The translations under genes and the position numbers were made by a program. Positions 48,501 through 63,299 of a stretch of 64,000 bases of DNA are shown in pieces. The notes under the pieces are model-generated. The model saw nothing but the letters and a program-made list of their open reading frames with translations, was not told the DNA's origin and made no database searches. This DNA comes from Setophaga petechia (lineage: Eukaryota; Chordata; Aves; Passeriformes; Parulidae): positions 10,380,936 through 10,444,935 of the forward strand of contig JANCRA010000025.1 of NCBI GenBank assembly GCA_024362935.1, written 5' to 3'. Positions within the stretch are counted from its first letter, which is position 1, and each line of letters starts with the position of its first letter.

Positions 48501-51500
48501 TCCATTGGAAACTCTTGTCTGCCACCTGACAAGTTTAGAGCTTGGGTTCTGTCAGGATGCTTTTGCTCTAAAACAAGTCCAGGACACAGACATATATGTA
48601 TGTGTGTTTTCATATACACATCCACGTACAAACCAAGTGCATGAGCGTGCACATGTGAATATATACTCTTATACTCTCTTTAGAGTTTGTATCTTATAAA
48701 GCTTTCACTCAATGTGACTTTCTTTTTGTTTTTTTTGATGGCTTATAGGATAAGAAAAATTATTAATTAAAGTAATTCATTAGCTAGGAGAACAAAATAA
48801 CCTTGCAGATGATAAGGCTTCTTAGGCTCTTTCTAGGGATAATGAATTGAGAGAAAATCTGGTTACATGGTCATCATGTAGGAGGTAGTTTTAGTGTCAT
48901 AGCTATCTGAAATAGGCAGGTAAATTTTGTACATTTGGTAGGTTATGGTGTGTCTGTCTTATCAGAAATCACAAGCATATTCATTACTTATCTTTCAAAG
49001 GAAAATGAAATAAAAACCTCTTCCTACTGGAAAGCATTTACTTTGTATCATATTTATCTGGTAAAATGAAAAATCTCTTTTCTGACATTAGAATGCATAG
49101 CTAGTAATGTCTATTCATTTTTTTGCCCTTTTTTCCCCCCCTTCTCATATTAACTTAAATGCTGCCAGTGTGTTCAGAGTTGTCAGTTTTGTCGCTTGTT
49201 AATAGCTTGTGTCATCTCTGCCCACTGGTCTGGGGGAAGTTTTGATTAAACCTACAACTCCATTTGGCATTCCCATTCCTGTTCAAGTGATGGTGTCTGA
49301 TTCTTTTTAATCCTAATGCTGTATTTTTATATCATTTCAATCTCAGTCATTTGGGGCTTTTGAGTATTCCTTACATTTACTCTAAGTAATAGCATGGTGA
49401 TACCAGGACCATGTTCTTGGAGTCCTGCCTGGAGTAAAAGGATTCTGCAGGTTCAGCTGGAGCTCTGCCGAGCTCCTGGTGCTGCATGGCACTGCTGTAA
49501 TGGGATGGTGTCCACACTGGAAGAGGTGGTGGTGCAGAAAATCTTGTCTTATGCAGATGGGAATCCAGAACATCCTACTGGTGAACCTGCCATGCCCACA
49601 GCGTGCTGGGACTAGTCATGTTACTGGTGACAGTTTGTCAGCTCAAGGCTTTTTGTCATTCAGGGAAGAGATTTTTTTTTCCCCCCTTGCCAGACCATTA
49701 AGACTGCATTTTGCTAACTTTTGCCAAATTTCCGTGTGGGTTTGGCAAACCAGTTAACTGAAGTAGCCTGTCTGTCATGTCAGCACAGCTCTGCCCTTCA
49801 GCCAGGTGCAGATCTAAAGTGGTTAGTTCCCATTGGCTTCACCCAATGTTGCTACTATCAACAGACATATACATTTGGGGTTTTTTTCCCTCTCTACCAC
49901 TCTACTGAGGGTTTATTCCCATCTCCTCGGGTAGGGAGTGGGTGCATATGGTCGTAAATGTTACATTTATCTTAAAAATTATATATTTTAAAACTTTTTG
50001 CTATAGACTTCAAAGTGGGCTTTCCAGAAAGTCTGCATAAAGTCCCTTCAAGCAATGGAGTTGACATGCTCAAAGACACATGAGGAAGTTTAATGGGTGG
50101 CTTTGGGTCTGGGAGAGAAGTGTTGTTCTGTGTCCTCCCTCCTTTCTTGCCATATCTTCCTTTATGCCTGTCGTAAGGTGTGTCAGAAGCTCTGTGTGGC
50201 TGCTCTTAAGTAACTTGTTCTGGTACTGAACTTCAGCAATCTTTTCTGTCTTTTTCTTCTTTTCTGTCATGTATAGCACTTTCTACAAACACTTTGTACC
50301 TATGCTGGAATAGCTTGCTTTGTGACTATTGTAACCATTAGTGACCATTACATATTTCTGTTTTCTGCTCAACCCTTAAATGGGGCCTTACTCTTAGTTA
50401 ATCAACTCTTTTTCCTTCTTCTTCTTCTGCTGTGTCAGTCCTGATTTAATCCATCTTGAACTTACCTTTTGCCAGCACCCTGTGTGGGAGAGGCCCTTGC
50501 AAAGAAACCTCTTTTGTTGATTTCTCAGTTATTATTATCTAGTTCCTGATATCAAATTTAATTGCAGTCTTTGATTTTTGTGTATAAGCTCTTAGGATTT
50601 TTATTATATCTGATACTTTTTGTTCTTCTAAAGTTTTGGGGTTTTTTTCCTTTTTTTTCTATCTGCTGTCACTTATACTGCTTTCTGTTTCTTTACCAAG
50701 GCTTTGATTCACATTTTTCTGGGATATGCTCATTTGGCCTGTGTAACCTCAAGAAAATGTTACCATTTCAACATAATGACTCTTTTCTTTCATGGCTTCC
50801 TGTTCCCTTTCCTTGTGAAGTGGTATGTATACCTTCCACAACTTCCAGACTCAGCTGGGAGCTAAACACACAGCTTTTCATTTCCTCTCCCTTCTCGAAT
50901 TGAGGATCTTTTGGACCCACCAGCACTGTCTAAACCACTGTTTCTGAAGCACAGCAGCATGGCAGGGGTTTTGGTGGGAGCACTTCCAGGAATGTGGTGA
51001 GCTGGTTGTGTTATGGGCACTGTCATTCAGCAGTGAGCTGATGCAAACAGTGACCTGCCTTTCCAACGTATTCTAAGATCCTTCTAGTGAAGAGCAGGGG
51101 AAAAGCTTATTTTCCTATTGCCAGGTAAAGAACAAGCACGGAACAAAAAATGTCCCTTGGCATGACCTGCAGTGGTTCAATGGCTAAATTGAAATGTAGA
51201 TTCTCCATCAAATTAAATTCCTCTTGTGCTTGGCTCAGTGTTCCCCTTACTTCCTTCTCTAAACAGAATTGGCTGGACCCTTCCCCCTTTTCCACAGTAA
51301 CTGTGTGATTCCTTGTTTAGTTTGTGGGAATTGCAAGAGCTCTGATGTTTTTCTGAATTAAAGATGCCAGATTCGTAGTGAATTCTTCCTCCTTCCTGTT
51401 GTTCCTCCCCTCCTCCCCTGATGGACTCTCTTGGGAGTTGGTTTGTTCTTATTTCCCCTAGGAGAAGACGTTACCTCATCAGTCCTCATGGCAGCTTATG

Positions 51501-54500
51501 GTTCCTTGTGTGCAGAGGACTTCAGTTGACTTCACTGCCACTTCACCAATGGAGCTAAGGAAGGCTGGGCTGCAGTACAGCAGTAGAGTGAACTCTTTCT
51601 TCTGTGTCAGCTGTGTTCATTTCATTTTCCCTCTGGATAGGTTTCCATTTTGAGATACACTGTCTGGAATGACATGGCATCTCTGCAGCCACAAAATTGT
51701 TATGAAACGCTGAGCACAGAGACCTTGCTATCAAAATACTTGTTTCTTCATCTTGTTTTGATCACTGTTGTGAAATGGAATGATTAAGAGTGATTCTACT
51801 TCAAAAGTAGAGAAAAGGTATTGGAGCTTGCATCGTTTTGTGCAAAATAATGCTGCCTTGAGACTCAATTATTCAAAAACAAGTTGTAATGAAAATATCC
51901 TAAAATCCTCAGCTTTAGCTTGGTTGTATCAAATACTTGGTAAAACTCCAAAGTGGTAAATAACTTGGTTATTTTCTTTGTGGAGTACTAATCTTGTTTG
52001 CTTTGGCATGCAAAACCAAAGACACAGCTTATTTTTACTTAGTGTACACTTTTTTTAGAGTATCCCTTCCATACAGTATTAAAGAGATTTATTACAGAAC
52101 CCAGGAGGCCAGGCATAGACCATGGACTGCTGTGTTTGGTGGTCTCAGAGGCAAAGTGTTCACCTAGGCAGTTCTGGTCAGCACAAGTAGTCTTGCTACT
52201 GATGCCAAAGTCCTTGTAGACAATTCAGCAAATAATGGTTTGGAGGGAGTGTGACAGAGGTTGCAGTCTAATGTTGTTTTACATGGCTTAAGAAGAAAAT
52301 AAAGATGCATCTGGTCTAAGAACAGGTCTGAAAAATTGCATTCACTGCAGTGTGTAGGTGTGAGCAGCACAGTTAAGGCAAAAAGAAACACTATTGTGCT
52401 ACTAGAGAAGAAATCATGTGCCTAGGTGAGCATCTCTCACCCTTCTGTGTGGTTTGGAGTGTCTTAGGATGAAATAGAAAATGAGAACTCTAACTTCAAT
52501 GTAGAAGTCTGGGGAGAAATCCATCACATAAAATGGTGTAAGAGAAGAAAACTGAAAAAGGGGAACCTGTTGGCTGTAGCAGGTAGCTGAATTCCTTCAG
52601 GAGGGTACTGGAAACTTTTTGGAGGTGAAGCCATTGATTTGAAGGTGAAACCATTAGTTAGTGTTGCATTTTTATAGACTGGCCATCAGTTAATCATGTT
52701 TTCTTTCTGTCACTGCTTTTATTGCAACATGTGGTGGTTAAAATCCAGGAGAAAGTGTAATGACTTCTTAAGTTGACTGTCCTTTCAGTTACTTCTGCTA
52801 AAAGAAAGAATTTATTTTTGTTGGTGATGCGAACAGTTGACGTGCACAAGATGACATTTTCAAAGTAAGTCTTTAACAAATAAAGCCACTTTTTTTTTTT
52901 CTGTAACTTCTGGTGTGAATACCTGTCTTTCTGCTTTTTCTCTTGAGACTGCATTACAAGCAGTACTGGTTTTCTTAACATGTGATTAGGTTTGCTGCAG
53001 AGATTTTAACAGAGCTAAATATTGAGACACCCAGTCTAAGATGAGATGAGCTGTCAAGGTGATTGGTCTACACCTGATGGTTGCTGACAATCCCTAAAAC
53101 ATTTCATGTAAACTTGTTTCTTCTCTACCAGGACAAATCCCTTGACCAATGTTGCTGCTGTGTTGTCTTGGGAACTCAGTGCATATGGTGTGTGTTGAAT
53201 GGAGATTTCTTTTCAGGGTGTTGGTTTTCTTAGAAAGCTCAAAGCTACAACAAATGGCCAAGTCTTCTGATGGAACTTTCAGATGTGACTGTGTCTTTTT
53301 GGGTGCTAATATGTAATGCTGGGTGTTCACTGAATTGTTTGTATATGTTGCCACAGATTTATTTATCTCTTAGTGAGGATGTCAACCTCAAACAATTAAG
53401 TTGTATTTATAGTTTTAGAGCAGAATAAATAACTCCTCTGGATTCAAAAATTAAAATCAAATCACAGTTGATCATGATGACAGTATAAATAGGGTAACAA
53501 AATTACCAGTCCTTCTAGGAGGCCTAATCTCTTGTTCTTTATGGTTTAGTTGAAATCTGTGAATCATAAAGGGTGGCCCAGTGTTGCTCTTCTCCTTCAT
53601 AATTATTTAACTTTAAGGTTTTCTTAATTGTTGTGAGACAATCAAAAGATGCCTATCTCAGCAAACCTGATGGCACTGTTTCCTCCAGGCTGCTCTCTCT
53701 GAGGAGTTTCAAATGCTTCTGCCATGCTGGATGCATCACCATTCCTGCTTGGGGCATCAGTAGTCTGGAGGTGGATTTTGCAATTTTGTCTGTGTCTGTA
53801 AGTGCTGGTAATCTAATTGCTGGGTTCAGACAGGGAACTTGCTCCTTAGAAAAGCTTTCTCAGGGATAGACCTGAATGCATTTGAATGTCTGAAAAACCC
53901 AGGGGTGGGGTGGATTACCATGGGAATTGCCTTTAGCCTTGCTGGATGGATATACAGCCTGTGAAAGGCCTCAGGAGGATTTGACCATGTCTTAAAAATA
54001 CAAAAAGAAGGCACCCATATTTGAATTCTTAGTCTGGTTCTCTGTGATCATTTCTCCCTAAAAAGAAACATGAGTTCCAAGTCAGAAAATTTTCACTTGA
54101 TGTCAGTTGTTCACCAAAAGAATTTTGGATATGACTATGATTTTCCCAAGCTAGACATCTTAAAAGATACTTACCTAGACTATTCATTGCCCCATCTGGG
54201 AGCCACTGCTCTAAGTTGTAGGTGTCACATGCAGCAGTAGGTGCCAAGTGTAGTGGAGCAGGGCATTTTACTGCACATCTCTATCTTTGTTGAGTTGGGA
54301 CAGGGTGAGTGTTTTTTCACATGTTCTTCTTGGAGCTGGTGAACTTTGTTTATTCGTTTGGAAGAAAAACCTCAAATGCTTTTAAGGAGCTCATGCAGAG
54401 AAGGATCATGCTTTTTCTGTGGTTACAACCTCGAGTGCTGGTAGAAAGGGTGTTTTCATTGGGCAGGCAGAGAGAGAAGCTGATGTTCCTGGGTAGATCT

Positions 54501-57500
54501 GTGCTACTTAAATTGCTATCTGAAGTAGGGCAGTTTCCCTGGGGAGTCCTTTTCTTGTTTGAGAGGGGCTAAAGGTACAGCAAGAGATAGTTTCTTCCCT
54601 GCTGCTTTGTTCATACCAGTCTACCTGAAGCACAGTTGGTCTGGCTCTAAAATGGTCATTAAGCTTCCTCAGAATATTTTTATTAACTGTAATTGCCCGT
54701 ACAGTTTGACAAGATTAGCAAAGCATGGAGAGCACTTGCTACTGTTAATTTTTTTTTTCTTTTAATGACCAAGTTCTTTGGATTTGGCACAGTCTGCCTG
54801 CTGCAAACTCCTGAAGTAAAAACAGTGAGGGTTTGGCAAGCAATACAGCTCTAGCAGGAGGATATTTGGGGCAAGGACTGGTAGCCAAGCTCTTACCTTT
54901 TTGCACGAGATTTTCTTTAACGGGAATGCAAAGGAGATGGGACTGCGGTTAAATAATTACTCCTTGATTGAGGGAACAGCCCTGAGGGAGGTGCTCATGT
55001 AATAATGAGCGTCCCTATTGTGCTGTGTAAGAGCAAGGACGCTGTGCTGACACTGTGAGCAATCATCACGCTGGGGCTGGCTCATACCTGACTCTACAGA
55101 CCTGTGCTGAAAGGCACTATTGACTTCCATTTTACCTCAAACACACCAAAAATCCATGGCAGTCCAGCTTGTGGGACAGCACTGTACTTCAGGCTCTGCA
55201 GCAGGACTTTGGACCTTCATGCCCAGGCACCATCCATTTGTGCCAGTGGAGTGGGAATTCTGTGTGGCCAAGTTCCTTTTTCCCATCCAAGCAGTGCATA
55301 CTTTGTTTAAAACCAAAGGTGTATCCTGGGGAATACTGTACATTTTACAGATTAATATCTGGTGGCTGGGTTGATCTTCTTGGAGCACTAGGGTATTTTT
55401 CCTCTCCTTCAGTTATTCCAGCATAGTTCTCACTCAATCCCACATGCAGCTCCTGCTGTCTGCAGCAACCTGTTTGTGCTGGTGGCAAGTTTATTTTCCA
55501 CTCCTTACACTCTTTGTGTATCTGAGCAGGAGCAATAACACAAGCTTAGAGATCTCTTCTTTGACCAGTGTTTGGTACTGTAATGGCAGCAATTGCTGAA
55601 CAAATCATTCTGGACATGACACTCTGGGATGGTGCAGCTAGATTTGCTCAGCCTGGTCCATCTGCCCTGCACTGTGGATTGCCAAGGAGGAAAGGTTTAG
55701 TTTGGGTATGTAAAGCTCTCTAGCTGTGCCATAAGGTGAGCTTGCACAAATAAACCCTCCTTTTTATCAAGGCTGGCTTGAGCTCTACACTGGTGGTTTG
55801 GCTCAGAGGTAGCTCATGAGTCTTTGGTTTAGGCATCTCCTCTGCATGCTGTCCTGCACCAAAGCATGCATGGAATATCAGAATAATTTAGCTGCCAAAC
55901 CATTTAGAAAACCTCTAAAACTTGCAGCCTCTTGCTTTTTCACTAAAATTCATGGATATGGCCTTAAGCATACCTTTGATGTCAGGTGGTCTCCCTGCCA
56001 AACCTAAAGCTGGTTCTCAGTAAGGTCTTATGTGGTTATGCTTTCAATAGAGTGCCAGAAAGCTAAACCTTGGCAAGACTGGGCTTTAAGCTGATGGTGA
56101 GAACAAGTTTAGGAAGAATGTTTTAGTCCTGGATAGGCATTGTAGCCTAGATATATTTTCTTCTAGAACTAAGTCATAGGTTTTATTTATTTTGCCTCTT
56201 CCAAGGCAGTCTAATCTACATTAAAACATGGACGTTCTCAAGAATTATTTGGATTTGTGCTTGATCTTTCCCATCTCCCAGGTTGTGGATTACTTGCCTT
56301 TGGAAACACATGTCCCAGGCATTCCTGCTCTGACTTGAGCCCAGTGGTGTGGCTGCAGAGGAAGAAGCCTGAAGAGGGTGGGAGGAGCCCTTCTCCTTCC
56401 CCCCTTTCCTGGTGACCTCTGCTTCTGTGCGTGCGTTCAGCTCTCTTCCTGCACGTTCTGACCCGTGCTAGAGTCCTGTCACAGAGGGCAGCTGCAGTCA
56501 GGGATGAAGTCTTTGCTGGAAAACATTTCTCACCTTAGTCTGCACGTCTGAATTGCTTTTGGTGTTCATTGGTAGGAATTGGCTTCTTTTGCCCTGTGGT
56601 TCAAAGCACCAGGGTTAATCTTTTCATGCCACTTGGTGTTCCTGGGGAGAACCTAACTGCACACACCATTCCCAGAGGCAAACCAGTTCCAGATAACATT
56701 TCTAATAAAGTTTAAAAAACGAGCAGAATGACTCCAGGTAACAAACACATCAACTACATCTATCTCTGTCATGACTTTATAAAGGTAAATGTGCTTAATT
56801 TCCCCTGCTGTCTTTGTTAAATATGCTTAATCTCACCTGCTGTTTTTGTCACTGCTACCTAAGTCAGCTTGGAACTCCAGGAGAAGAAAATTCGTTTTAC
56901 TTTAAAAGACCTAAGTTACTGTCTTCTCATTGCATTGCAGGACGAAACTTCTAGTTCTAGAATTTTGATTAATGCACAACATTTTAAGTTGTATCTAGAA
57001 ATGGTCAAAGTTTTGCAGTAACCTGGAAAACACTTTAAAAGAAAGTAATTTTCCTGTGGTCTTTTTGTGAGGGCTTTTATTTGTTTGGGTGGATTCTTGT
57101 TAGTTTAATTTTTCAGAAAATACAAACATTTTTTGTATTTTCAAACAGGTTGCAAGAAGGGTTTGTAAGGAGAAGATTTTTTTCAGTTTCGACTGACTTA
57201 TTTGGCTGACACAGGCAAAGTTTCAGGAACACAAACTTCACTTAAATCTTGAAAAAAACCCAGTGAATATAAAGCTAGGTCAAGTGTCAGTTAATAGCAA
57301 TAAACAACTTTATAATCCAGGGAGAAGTTTGTTTATGGGAAAAATCTACCAAAAATCTAGTCACTTCATGATGACTCCAGGATTTTCTTGTCTTGGTATT
57401 AACTTCAAGAATTTGGGTGGGGAGAGTGTTCTTTCTTTGAGGCTATCTTTTAGGTTTCTTTCTGTCTTTTATCACATATTTCCAGTGATGTGACTTCAGC

Positions 57501-58498
57501 CAGACAGTTTCCATAAGAATATGATTCACTGTGTAATTTATTACATGCTTGGGGATGTGCTTTGGACTTCTTTTCCTGTTTGGGAAGAGGGACAGGCTGG
57601 ACGTGGAGATGTTTTGGAAGCCTTGGCTGCTGTTTCTGTGTCACAGTTTGGTTCTGTTTCACGTCAGTGCATGTGAGGAAGGGCTTGTGCATCTGGAGTT
57701 CATGCCCTCCCTCTCCTTATCACTTCATATTAACCTCTCTCATAAAAGATATCACCTCTCCCTGCAAGACCTGCCTTTCCTGTATCCTTGGGCACTTGCA
57801 GATGCAGCAGGAACAGCGGGGATCTGTTGGATATGCAGTTCTTGTGGACCACATCTGTTTGTTTTCTATCATAAAGTACCTGGGATTTACTGTGGTGCTG
57901 GAAATGACTCTGGGGTGATGTGCCTTTTCCTGAGACAGAGTGAGATGCTTTTCTAAGGATGTTAAGGGTTCATGCAATAGCATTGTTGCATGAATATGTA
58001 ATACAAGTTTGAACATACTGGCATGATACTTTACAATCTACCAAAAAAACCAAAATAAAAATGTCTGTATAAGTTATGAACATGACCTCATGAATGAGAG
58101 TGGGAGAGCTTGGGCTAGCATTACATCTCTCATAGCATAGCCCCAAGAGAAATGCTTTAGCAGCATAAAAATGGCCATTTTCCCTCTTTTCCTTCTGCTT
58201 CAGCTTGGTGTTTATAGGTAAAGGCTCTGCAGTAGGAAACAGAGACTGTGTGCATCTCCACTGCAGCAATGTTTAGTATAGCTGTCTAGTGACAGGCACA
58301 AACTTGAGTCAAAGGGTGAGAATTGGGATTGCTAAGAACAGACTTGCAGGTGGCCATTTTTAAACAGTGACCTGGTTTGTGGTTTTTTTAACCTCTCATT
58401 CTATTTATAGATGGCTTTCCTTTACTCACACCTAAGAATTTTTGTGCCATCTTCTTAAGAGGATATTCACACAAAAACCTGATTGTGCCTATCTGGGA

Positions 58499-58725
58499 GA
58501 ATGTTCCCTGTTCAACCTGGCCTTGAACATTTCCAGGGATGGGGCAGCCACAGCTTCTCTGGGCACCCTGTGCCAGGGCCTCACCACCTTCACAGGAAAG
58601 AATTTCTATTTCTTCTTCATATCTAATCTAAACCTATTCCCTTTCAGTTTGACACCATTCCCTCTTGTCCTTTCACTACACACCCTTGTAAAAAGCCCTT
58701 CCCTGACTTTTTTGTAGGCCCCCTT
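58499..58725 (-). mobile_element. CR1 LINE fragment, antisense
   Basis: The plus strand has 'CAACCTGGCCTTGAACATTT', 'GGGATGGGGCAGCCACAGCT', 'CTCTTGTCCTTTCACTACA' and the following CR1 blocks in reverse-complement order. About 225 bp, truncated at both ends. Confidence 0.92.
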
Positions 58726-60247
58726 TAATCATTGAAATTATTGGGCTGAATTAGTTAAAAACACCTGTTTCTCACACCTTTTAGTGAGTGGTTCTCTTCT
58801 GGATGCTGTGAGGAAGGTGAGGCCTGAAATAATAACCTGAATACAGATACATATTCCTAAACTTCTAGTTAGTAAAGATAGAGAAAATTTTAAAAAAAGA
58901 AAAGGAAGGGAAAAAACCCTCCAAACTGTGCAGTATTTGACAGGAAGCCAGTGTAACTGCCTTGAAACTGGAGTGGCATGCCTGAGTCAGTGAAGTATGA
59001 GCTAAGAACCTGGCAGAAGCCTTTTGCACAAAGGAAGGTTGAGAGAGTCTCTCAGGAAGCCTGTGCGCTGCTAAATGTGGCATGTTTGAACATGAGACTG
59101 ACATCATTGTGAGTTCATAGTAGTGAAAGAACAAAGTATCAGCCACAAATTAGACTGACCTAATTTTTAAGTCACTTATAAAAACTTAATAGCACAGTAT
59201 CTTGCTTGTGCAAGCTGTTTATTTCTATCCCAACCTCTGACTACTTCATTTAAACTGCAAGTTAACCCTCTAAACTGTTAAAGGAGTCGTTCAGGAAGGT
59301 GGGGGGTGTTTGAGGGGTGCTGCAGACTTCCTTCCTTGGCTCTTTTTCTACTCTGACCTCAGTTTTCACATAGAGGAAGTGATTAAAGACCACCCATCAT
59401 ATACCTTCATCCTTCAGGATCAGTTTCTGGAGGTAAAAACCTCAGGACTGCTACCAAATCCCAACTCGTTCTTATTGGCTGCTCACGTGCAGACTGGAAG
59501 TCTGTCTGCAAATTGCCAAGGAACATGTGCCAAGGGTATCAGCAGGAATTTATATAGAATGAGTAAGCTATTATAAAACCAATCAGTATCATTTATTGAT
59601 GTATCCATGATTGTTGACAAGGAACCAATGCTTCTTCCATTGCTGAATACTTAAGAAATACAAGGATCTTGCAGTTTGCAGATGATAAACTTCTTTCCAA
59701 GTATTTTAGTTGGCTCTGCATGCCCTGAAGTTGATCCATTCTGTTGATGTATTACTTCAGTTTTTGCAGAAATATTATAAGCTCTCCAAGCTTGGGATTA
59801 CTTTGACAACAGTCAGTGCCTTTCCAGTTGCTTTTTAAAGGACTGTAAAACAAGACATCTCTACAGATTCTGAAGAAATGTAACATTTATAGTTTTGTAC
59901 AGAGCTGTGAATACATGTAAGCACACATCAAATGGGATAATATGGGTGTATTTTAAGGGAGTATATTTAGTTTCTCTTTGATATTCAGAATTCTGTTATA
60001 AACCAGAGAGGTTGCTATAAAACATTTCTTGTTGACCCTGGTCCTTCAGTAAGATGCCTATCAGATAATAACTACATAATTTAGTCCCTTGGTTTGGTAT
60101 TGTTCATTTTTTCCCTTCAAAATTACAAAAATCCCGGTCCCTTTTGGTTCTTGCCCACTACATAAAACAGTGGTTGCATTTTGGCAGTTGTTCTTGAGGG
60201 GGTTTCTGTATTTCATGGTTAGGTCACTTTTCATCCTCTACATCAGG

Positions 60248-60570
60248 CAGGAGCACCTGAAGGGAACCTACAAGAGATGTTACAAAGACATGAGTGATAG
60301 GACAAGGGGGAATGGCTACAGCCTGACAGGGGGCAGGGTGTGTTTAGGGATTGAGAAGAAATTCTTCCCTGTGAGGGTGGCGAGGCCTGGGCACAGGGTG
60401 CCCAGAGAAGCTGTGGCTGCCCCATCCCTGGAAGCATTCAAGGCCAGGCTGGGCAGGGCTTGGAGCAGCCTGGGATAGTGGAAGGTGTCTCTGCCTATAG
60501 CAGGAGCATTGAAATGAGATGGACTTTAAGGTGCCTTCCAATCCAAACCATTCTTGGACTCTGTGATCCT
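60248..60570 (+). mobile_element. CR1 LINE, 3' end, sense, about 320 bp
   Basis: The best preserved CR1 here. Ordered blocks: 'AGTGATAGGACAAGGGGGAA', 'AAATTCTTCCCTGTGAGGGT', 'GAAGCTGTGGCTGCCCCATC', 'CTTCCAATCCAAACCATTCT' and the terminal 'CTCTGTGATCCT'. Typical 5' truncation; the 3' end is intact. An apparent 129-codon open frame overlapping it is accidental. Confidence 0.96.
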
Positions 60571-63254
60571 ACTTCAGTGGTAATGTTTGTAGTGATGCAA
60601 GAGGCACAGCTGGGGAACAGAAGTCATCCTCTGCCCTCCTCCTCCCATTGTAGAGATGTGTGTGGCTTCTCTTTTCAGCCATGTGGTTACCATGTTAGAA
60701 ATGTGACTTTGGCACCACTGCAGGACTGGTATAACATGGTTCAAATTCAAAGAAACATTTGGGGTCCTTTGGGAAAGACACACCAGAGCACATGACTGGA
60801 TCACAGCTCAGTGAGGTACCATGACTCTTGGTTCTGTTCCTGACTGAGCCCCTGTTGGTACCATCTTGTCAATGGAGTTAATATTTGAAAGCAATTTTAA
60901 TAAGCAAGCCATCATAATTACCTTTGTGGGTACAAATTAGGTATGAAAACATGTTCTGTTCCCAGAGTGTGAGCTGTCAGTAGTCTTATACCATGGTGAG
61001 AGATTTGAGTCACAATCATCTGGATCTAGGGGTTTGTTAATTTGTTTTCTGTGCCTCATCTACAATTCAGCCATCACTCCATATCATAGCCTGAACCACT
61101 CAGTACTCTGAACAGCCCAGAATGGGAGGCCTCGGAGCAGGATTACTGCAACTGTTTAATTTCTGGGAACTATAACAACTTGATTTATTTCTGCCTGTTA
61201 ATTGCGAGCCATTGCTGTACAGCATATTCCTCAAAGTTTCCTTTTCTACTCCCACTTGAAGATAGTTGGGCTGTCCCTTGTTTGTGGACTCGCTGTTTTC
61301 CCGCATCTATTCTGTTTCCTTGCCATGTAAATGTCATTTAAGGAGAAACCAAATTAAATTTAACTGCTGTAATGAGTAGGACTGAGCTTACATATGTGTA
61401 ATGTCAATGTTTATTTGGCCCAGCCTCCCTTCTGAAGATGCTTCTGCATGCTTTTATCACTATGTAGCATACACTGGTGGCAATATTTACTTTGTATAGA
61501 GCATGCAGAATGCTTTAAAATGAGTTTGACAGCAAACTTAATCAACACTTTTATTAGGGGTTTTTTTTTTAACTTCTAGATATTTCCCTGTACAGCTGAC
61601 AGGACATGCATGCAGCGCAGTGCAGCACTGAGTTTTCAGACACAAGCAGGAAGAAACAAAGTATTAATGTTGACAGTTTAAAAAAAAAAATTCCTTTCAA
61701 ACTTTCTCATGCCCTGATGTGAAGGGGTTGAATGTGCATGTTGCCTTCCGGGAGAGCTGGTGTCATTTCCTCAAATGGGTGAAAGACCAGAACATTTTAA
61801 CCCACGTTGTTCCATACCATGCAAGCAGATTACAAGTCTCTGTTCTTAAAGGAGATTGACTCATTTTAGTCATTCAGTTTAATTTAAGAGAACAGTCAAT
61901 AAAAAGTCTGCTGCAAGAAATTCATCCCTGCCTTGCCCAGAAGCTATTCTGATTAATTTCCCTAATAGAATTGCCATCATTATCCTCTGTCTTTAATCCA
62001 TCCTAATTCTTGGTTTCTGATCCACCTTCTGTTTTTATCATACAGTGACCACGAGGTAGATCAGAGTTACCCTTTTTAAAATCTAGTTTTTGGCTCCTTA
62101 TTTGCAGGGCCATATTATTGGGATGTCTCCCCATCAAAGGCTCTCATTAGGCAGAATGCCTTATGTTTAAAAGTTAACCACTATCTGAAGACTCTGAGAT
62201 CCCATCTTACCTTCTTTCCTGGTAAGCCTTTTAAAGAAGTAGCATGGACTATAACTGTTTGTGTTGGTCTGCAGAGCTGCAGAACAGGCGATTCAGAACG
62301 TGCAGCTTGTGCAGGAGATGGAAACTTTGGTGTCATGAAAGATGCTGCTGTAAGGCACCTGTGTCATACAAATAGCAAAGACATGCTGGAATAGCAACAG
62401 CTGGAGGATTTATGAATTAGTTCAACACCTTAAGGTTTTCATTGTGTTACTTTGTTTTCTTTGTGCCTTTCAAAGCTACCATAAAGTTGCTGGTAGAGAG
62501 TGGCAGGTGTGGGCAATTGGTCACAATTACACGATCAATCTTTGCCATTTAGTGTGCAGGGCCAAAGTAGCACTTGTGATGTGTTTTGTGGGGATAGGCA
62601 GTTGCCATTCAGTTGTCCTTCAGTTCAGTTGTCCTTCAGTTTTAATTTTGTTTGTGAATTCATGTGTTATATGCTGTGGTTTTGGATTGGATCTCTTCAG
62701 ACTTAGATTACATAGATAAGTGAAATAATTTTCTAACTTAAATTTTATACATATTATACCAGATCCTTCAAACAAGATTAGATTTTTGGGGGAAGGAGGA
62801 AGGTGGTGATATCCTTAGAGGGATGCTGTCACATTTGACTGTTCCATCTCTCCCTGGCTTCTCTCTTGCTCAGTTCTCCTCACTCTCTGCTGTGGGAGGA
62901 ATGCTCTGCATGACCCCACTGGTTGGGTTTGTTTAGCTGCAGTTTAGGGAAGGCCCTGAGCAAGAGAGGAGAAAAAAAGGCTTCAATTTTTAATTCTGGA
63001 AAAGAGAAAAAGGTATTTAAATAAGGCCTGGAGGACTTCTTATTTGCCAGAAGTGAGTATAAAGACAAGTTTATATCCTTCTGTAACTCACCGTAATTGA
63101 AAGGATGTATATTTCTTTTTCTAAAGTCAGCAGAAAAATCCTGGTCTCTTAATGATGAAAGACTTTGTTAAAAACTTTCTTCTAAGCACAAATAGCTGAA
63201 GTTTCCACTTTAAACTTGGGTGGCTCATTCATATTTGACTTAATGGTAATATGG

Positions 63255-63258
<4 letters not shown>

Positions 63259-63296
<38 letters not shown>
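63259..63296. repeat. (CT)n microsatellite
   Basis: About 19 uninterrupted CT units followed by TCCCTTCC. Likely polymorphic. Confidence 0.98.

Positions 63297-63299
<3 letters not shown>

Noticed and set aside
60089..60478. 129-codon plus-strand frame
   Set aside because: Its second half is the CR1 3' end read in frame; not a gene.
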